DNA of 64,000 nucleotides, from assembly GCA_903839845.1 (NCBI GenBank), contig CAIMEA010000193.1:25533-89532 (forward strand), written 5' to 3'. Below are positions 60,539 to 64,000 of the stretch, in pieces (positions within the stretch are counted from its first letter, which is position 1; every line of letters starts with the position of its first letter). The position numbers and the translations under genes were made by a program. Under the pieces are notes generated by a model. It had not been told where the DNA came from. It ran no database searches and saw only the letters and a program-made list of their open reading frames with translations. The DNA comes from an uncultured Hyphomicrobiales bacterium. Its GTDB lineage: Bacteria > Pseudomonadota > Alphaproteobacteria > Rhizobiales > Xanthobacteraceae.

Positions 60539-61311
60539 CTCCCTGATGCCCCGCCGCCGCCTGATGATCCGCCACCGCCTGAAAAACCACCGCCGCTCGA
60601 TGATCCGTCTCCGCTTCCAGAGCCGCCCGAGCTAAAGGCGATATTCAGCAAAAGGTTGAAAAAAATCCACCGAAAGCTGGGCGAAATTACTAGCAGGATG
60701 ACGAGAACTACGCCGGCGATGAGAAGCAGCCAAGTGGTCGAATCTGCGGTCTGTTGGCTATCCAGCCGCAGGGAAGGCCGCTGCTGCCATTCGGAGGCAT
60801 CGGTGGTCAATACAGTGATGATGTCATCGACACCGCGCGAAATGCCCCCGCTAAAATCGCCGGCTTTGAAGCGCGGTGTAATCGCGTTTGTAATGATCAC
60901 CTTTGACAGTGCATCGGTTAGGGTACCTTCGAGGCCGTAGCCCACCTCAATGCGGACCCGCCGCTCATTGGGCGCGACAAGCAGCAGCGCGCCATTATTT
61001 TTCGTCTTATCGCCGAGCTTCCAGGTTCGAAATAGCTCGTTAGCGTAAGGTTCGATTTCCTGACCTTCGAGAGACGAAACTGTCGCGACGACAAGCTGGA
61101 TACCGGACTTGGCTTCGAGATCGGCAAGCTTGGGCTCGATAGCACTGCGGGTGTCGGCCGCGATGATATTTGCCTGATCGACGATACGGCCGCTGAGCGC
61201 CGGAAAATTGACAGCGAAGCCGACGGCAATCGTGTAGATGAGCGCAAAAAATCCGATGGCCGCGCCCAAGCTCCGCAATGCCGGCGCCGACGGTGTGCGG
61301 CCTGCGTTCAT
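60532..61311 (-). CDS. TPM-domain protein (YgcG-like) with Gly/Ser-rich tail
   Basis: This 259-aa protein has an N-terminal signal anchor (LGAAIGFFALIYTIAVGFAVNF). A TPM domain follows (about 35-165, LSGRIVDQANIIAADTRSAIEPKLADLEAKSGIQLVVATVSSLEG), then a membrane segment (WLLLIAGVVLVILLVISPSF), and a Gly/Ser-rich end (GGGFSGGGGSSGGGGASGSW). It is typically co-encoded with LemA, as here. The function of the TPM domain is uncertain. Confidence 0.88.
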   Translation of the reverse strand: MNAGRTPSAPALRSLGAAIGFFALIYTIAVGFAVNFPALSGRIVDQANIIAADTRSAIEPKLADLEAKSGIQLVVATVSSLEGQEIEPYANELFRTWKLGDKTKNNGALLLVAPNERRVRIEVGYGLEGTLTDALSKVIITNAITPRFKAGDFSGGISRGVDDIITVLTTDASEWQQRPSLRLDSQQTADSTTWLLLIAGVVLVILLVISPSFRWIFFNLLLNIAFSSGGSGSGDGSSSGGGFSGGGGSSGGGGASGSW

Positions 61312-61339
61312 TTCTTACCCATCATAGTCCGATAAGCGG

Positions 61340-61939
61340 TCAGAACTTCACCTGAGGCGGTGTTTGTGAAGTCTCACTGGCAGCAAACTCAGCCATCGGC
61401 TTATTGGCCCGGAAGAACGTGGCTGCCCAAAGCGAACCGGGGAGGGTTCTGAGTTCCGTGTTGTAGACCCTGACAGCTTCGATGTAGTCGCGCCGCGCAA
61501 CAGCAATGCGGTTCTCGGTGCCTTCAAGCTGTGACTGCAACGCGAGGAAATTCTGGTTCGACTTGAGATCCGGATAGTTCTCGCTGACTGCAAGAAGCCG
61601 GCCTAGGGCGCCTGATAACTGATTCTGAGCATCTTGAAATTGCTTGAGCTTGTCTGGGTCCGTAAGCTGCGAGACATCTATCTTCACTTGCGTCGCTTTG
61701 GCCCGCGCCTCGACGACGGCGGTTAAAACGTCTTTTTCCTGCTTGGCGTAGCCTTGCACCGTGGCGACAAGGTTGGGAATGAGGTCGGCGCGGCGCTGAT
61801 AATTGTTCTGCACCTCTGCCCACTTCGCCTTGGCCTGCTCCTCGTAGGTCGGGATGTTATTGTAGCCGCAAGCTGAGACGAGGAGCCCCAAGAGCAGGAC
61901 GGCGGTGACGTTACGAATGAAAGCTAGGGATCGGGTCAT
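61340..61939 (-). CDS. LemA family lipoprotein
   Basis: This 199-aa protein has a lipobox (LLGLLVSAC) and the LemA helix-rich domain: YEEQAKAKWAEVQNNYQRRADLIPNLVATVQGYAKQEKDVLTAVVEARAKATQ. It is the first gene of the LemA-TPM-TPM run on the minus strand within the tRNA-Arg island. The role is not known in bacteria in general. Confidence 0.92.
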   Translation of the reverse strand: MTRSLAFIRNVTAVLLLGLLVSACGYNNIPTYEEQAKAKWAEVQNNYQRRADLIPNLVATVQGYAKQEKDVLTAVVEARAKATQVKIDVSQLTDPDKLKQFQDAQNQLSGALGRLLAVSENYPDLKSNQNFLALQSQLEGTENRIAVARRDYIEAVRVYNTELRTLPGSLWAATFFRANKPMAEFAASETSQTPPQVKF

Positions 61940-62442
61940 GGCGGCTCCTGCAAGGTGCTAGGCAAACTATAATACGAGGTGTGGATCAAACTGCCAGAGC
62001 GGTCGTCCATAAACAACCAATGCCCGCCGCATCCAAATTAGGTGGCCGCCGCCTGGCTATGCCTGCTTTCCGGTCCGTCAGTGATTCTGTCGCAGAAGAG
62101 GGCCATATTGGCGTGGATTCGGTGCGGGAGGGTAGAGGGCAGCTGGCTACGAGTCGAGCGCACGTTGCGCTCCACTTTCAGTATCGTCCGCTATTGGCAC
62201 GAAGCGGACAATCGTGGCACCGCAACAATTTGTCCGTTACTGGAGTAACAGCGGACATCGGTCGGCCCACACTCAGCATTTGTAGATATTTTTAGGCGAG
62301 GTCTGTGCCCTTAACGTGGCCCTGCACGCGAAAGGGTCATCGTTTACCCGGACGATCCTTGATCCGATAGAGATTTAAACAGTGCCGCTGATAAAAGATC
62401 TCAGCTTCGGAGGCCGGCGGTCCATTGGCAGTTTTAGTGCTG
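61940..62442. other. Non-coding stretch with two hairpins
   Basis: No convincing gene is present in these 500 bp. Two stem-loops occur: GTCCGC...GCGGAC at 62186-62209, and GTCCGTTACT...AACAGCGGAC at 62232-62256. Both have the same GTCCGC/GCGGAC ends, which suggests related repeat units. The ORFs drawn here (61981-62295) lack coding features. Confidence 0.5.
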
Positions 62443-63078
62443 CTATTGAGATTTCGTCGCCGGGGCTGATTTTAAATAGTCTGTTAGCGGCGAGTATGAT
62501 TTGCGCTCCAGCTTTGCATCAAGCATTTCGATGATCTTGCTATCTTCCGCTTTGATTGCGTTCTTTATGCCCTCGTCGATCATCTCCTTGTTGCCCAGCT
62601 CGTATTTCACAGCCCTAGCAACGTGTTCGTCCGCATTGAGGGCATTTCGAACTCGCTCTGCCACCAATGAAGATCCTCGTCGCGTTAGTCTTTCGCCGTC
62701 AAAGAATTTCGGTAATAGATCTATGTCCATATCCGAAAAACATCGCTGAGCTTTTTCATGAAGTATCGTTGGCAGTTCGATTTGGGCTCTATCAATTAGA
62801 GCGTTGAACGTTGTCTGATCCATTGCTGCGACTAGTTCGACGCATTTGGCGGCGCTCACCGGTTGGTCGTGGCTCCAATCTAGTAGGGCCCGATACGCGG
62901 TTGCGCGCCGGGACTGATCGAAATTTCGCTCTACGCTATCCTTTATCAGGGCGGACTGGTCCGCAGCATCTGAGATTTGACGACTGATCAAGACAACCTG
63001 CCAGCCAGCAAAGACGATTCCTAATGCCGACACGACCGCGCTGAAGGCGACCATGTGATCCAATATGGTTTTACGCAT
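62443..63078 (-). CDS. Membrane-anchored protein of unknown function
   Basis: This 211-aa protein has an N-terminal membrane segment (MVAFSAVVSALGIVFAGWQVVLI). A soluble, mostly helical part follows with charged repeats (DAADQSALIKDSVERNFDQSRRATAYRALLD, ERVRNALNADEHVARAVKYELGNKEMI). I recognise no family. Base composition is lower in GC than in flanking core genes, in keeping with the island. Confidence 0.6.
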   Translation of the reverse strand: MRKTILDHMVAFSAVVSALGIVFAGWQVVLISRQISDAADQSALIKDSVERNFDQSRRATAYRALLDWSHDQPVSAAKCVELVAAMDQTTFNALIDRAQIELPTILHEKAQRCFSDMDIDLLPKFFDGERLTRRGSSLVAERVRNALNADEHVARAVKYELGNKEMIDEGIKNAIKAEDSKIIEMLDAKLERKSYSPLTDYLKSAPATKSQ

Positions 63079-63445
63079 ATTAACCCCCTAAACGAATGCG
63101 ACTGAGTGCCTCAATCGTGCCTTGGGGGCGATTTACAGCGGAATGACGCCGCCAAGAGTATTAAAACCTAGTTCTAGAAGGATATTCCACGTGTCACTCT
63201 GGTGATCTTAGCCAGCTTCTGAGGGCAACGCTCTATCCAGCTGAGCTACGGGCGCCTGCGGACTGCATAGACCAAAGCGGCGGTAACGGCAACGGGCCGC
63301 TAAAGCGGTAAAAACCGCCGCAGGTGCAGCAAAATGTGAGCTTTATGTGCGTAAGCCCATAGCGATGCGCCAGATAGCTTGCATTAGCTGGCGAATCTCA
63401 TAGTGGTCATTGCGTGCGCATTTTGCGCTTAAGGAGCACTTTCAA
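63079..63445. other. Gap between the unknown gene and HU, with right repeat copy
   Basis: Contains the right copy of the tRNA-Arg-derived repeat (63216-63298) and the HU promoter region. No ORF is supported here. AAGGAGCA precedes the HU start. Confidence 0.5.
63216..63298. repeat. Right copy of 83-bp direct repeat (tRNA-Arg 5' half and flank)
   Basis: CTTCTGAGGGCAACGCTCTA... reproduces the 5' half of tRNA-Arg (in minus orientation) and about 40 bp of upstream flank, to GCAACGGGCC. It differs at about 5 positions from the left copy and ends before the HU gene. The 3' half of the tRNA is absent. Confidence 0.85.
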
Positions 63446-63772
63446 ATGGCAAAAGCAGCCGCCGCAAAGGCCGCGCCCGCGAAACCGAAGGCCAGCAAGC
63501 CGATCACCACCAAGCATCTGGTGGCCACGCTCGCGGAACAGCATGCGCTCACCAAGAAGGCGAGCCAGGATATGTTCGACGACCTGATCGCGATGATCAC
63601 CAAGCACCTGAAAAAGGGCGAACGGGTCAAGATCGCCGGCCTCGGCATTTTGCAGGTGCGCAAGCGCGCCGCTCGCATGGGCCGCAACCCGGCCACCGGC
63701 GAAGCGATCAAGATCAAGGCGTCGAAGAAGGTTGCCTTCCGCGCCGCCAAGGATCTCAAGGAAGCGATCTAA
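63446..63772 (+). CDS. HU-family DNA-binding protein with Lys/Ala N-terminal extension
   Basis: This 108-aa HU-like protein has an N-terminal AKAAAAKAAPAKPKASKP extension and the conserved HU domain: ITTKHLVATLAEQHALTKKASQDMFDDLIAMITKHLKKGERVKIAGLG, then RKRAARMGRNPATGEAIKIKASKKVAFRAAKDLKEAI. The extension is typical of alphaproteobacterial HU relatives. It is a nucleoid protein. ATG 63446 follows AAGGAG at good spacing. Confidence 0.94.
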   Translation: MAKAAAAKAAPAKPKASKPITTKHLVATLAEQHALTKKASQDMFDDLIAMITKHLKKGERVKIAGLGILQVRKRAARMGRNPATGEAIKIKASKKVAFRAAKDLKEAI

Positions 63773-63799
63773 CGCTCCTCTGGACGTTTGACTCCAAAG

Positions 63800-63828
63800 C
63801 CCCGCCGGGAACACCGGCGGGGTTTTTT
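63800..63828 (+). terminator. Rho-independent terminator after HU gene
   Basis: CCCCGCCGG-GAACA-CCGGCGGGG is followed by TTTTTT, 27 bp after the stop. Confidence 0.9.
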
Positions 63829-63840
63829 GTTTGCGCTTTT

Positions 63841-63905
63841 GTCGTCCCCGCGAAAGCGGGGACCCAGTCTCATCAAAAACACTGGATGCCCGCCTTCGCG
63901 GGCAT
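63841..63905. repeat. Intergenic palindromic repeat, family B
   Basis: GTCGTCCCCGCGAAAGCGGG...GACCCAG is answered by CTGGATGCCCGC...GCGGGCATGAGC, as at 26629. Confidence 0.8.
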
Positions 63906-64000
63906 GAGCGGGGTTTATGCAAGCCGGCCTTTGACCCGCTATAAATCCTATGCTTATATTCCCTCGTCCTGCTTATCGAGGGCGCTGTCATGAGGCGTCA
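63906..64000. other. Window end, nothing supported
   Basis: An ATG at 63990 opens an ORF that runs out of the window. There is not enough sequence to identify a gene. Confidence 0.3.

Overview
The window looks like a chromosomal segment from an alphaproteobacterium of the order Hyphomicrobiales (Rhizobiales), close to the Bradyrhizobiaceae/Xanthobacteraceae. The evidence is high GC content, an Irr regulator with a GCPWHD heme motif beside fabA-fabB-fabI, a DivL-type tyrosine pseudo-kinase, an oxyR/katG pair, and the gene orders plsC-miaB-phoH-ybeY-corC-lnt and rimP-nusA-ylxR-infB-rbfA-truB-rpsO-pnp. Species cannot be assigned from the sequence alone.

Layout. 1-9.1 kb: tRNA modification, ribosome maturation and envelope genes (plsC end, miaB, phoH, ybeY, corC-like, lnt), a PraR/PhrR-like HTH regulator, metK with a TTG start, and trmB. 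9.2-20.7 kb: a DUF2336 gene, then the transcription/translation operon rimP to pnp, with an attenuator-like hairpin before rimP and stacked hairpins before pnp. 20.7-23.1 kb: a hydrolase, then two very small secreted or membrane peptides. Each peptide gene is preceded by a near-perfect TGTGA-N6-TCACA palindrome. Between them lie two hairpins with the same TCCCCCAG loop plus a terminator, and a Crp/Fnr regulator follows. 23.2-31 kb: oxyR/katG, unsaturated fatty acid synthesis (fabI, fabB, fabA) and irr. 31-39 kb: mixed metabolism and repair genes, including a protease-like protein that has lost its catalytic His and a broken GIY-YIG nuclease between palindromes. 39-46.8 kb: ubiE-ubiB and coaBC-dut, split by an opposite-strand ArsR/SRPBCC/VOC/GST cluster. 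CoaBC carries an N-terminal ribbon-helix-helix domain and has a 28-bp palindrome just upstream. 46.8-54.1 kb: an Rrf2 regulator, divL, a Rieske oxygenase, and a TsaE-AmgK fusion with MurU (tRNA t6A synthesis and cell-wall sugar recycling). 54.2-59.5 kb: a complete carbohydrate-type ABC importer followed by an M19 dipeptidase. 59.5-63.3 kb: a small island of different composition (LemA, two TPM-domain proteins, one unknown), bounded by a tRNA-Arg(CCG) gene and a duplicate of its 5' half. 63.4-64 kb: an HU-like protein.

Intergenic palindromic repeats of at least four families recur through the window. One copy lies in frame inside the 5' coding region of truB. The observations most worth testing are the Crp-box/small-peptide/tandem-hairpin locus, the RHH-CoaBC fusion with its putative operator, the repeat inside truB, and the tRNA-Arg-bounded island. 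Operator and RNA calls rest on visible symmetry, and no database search was run.
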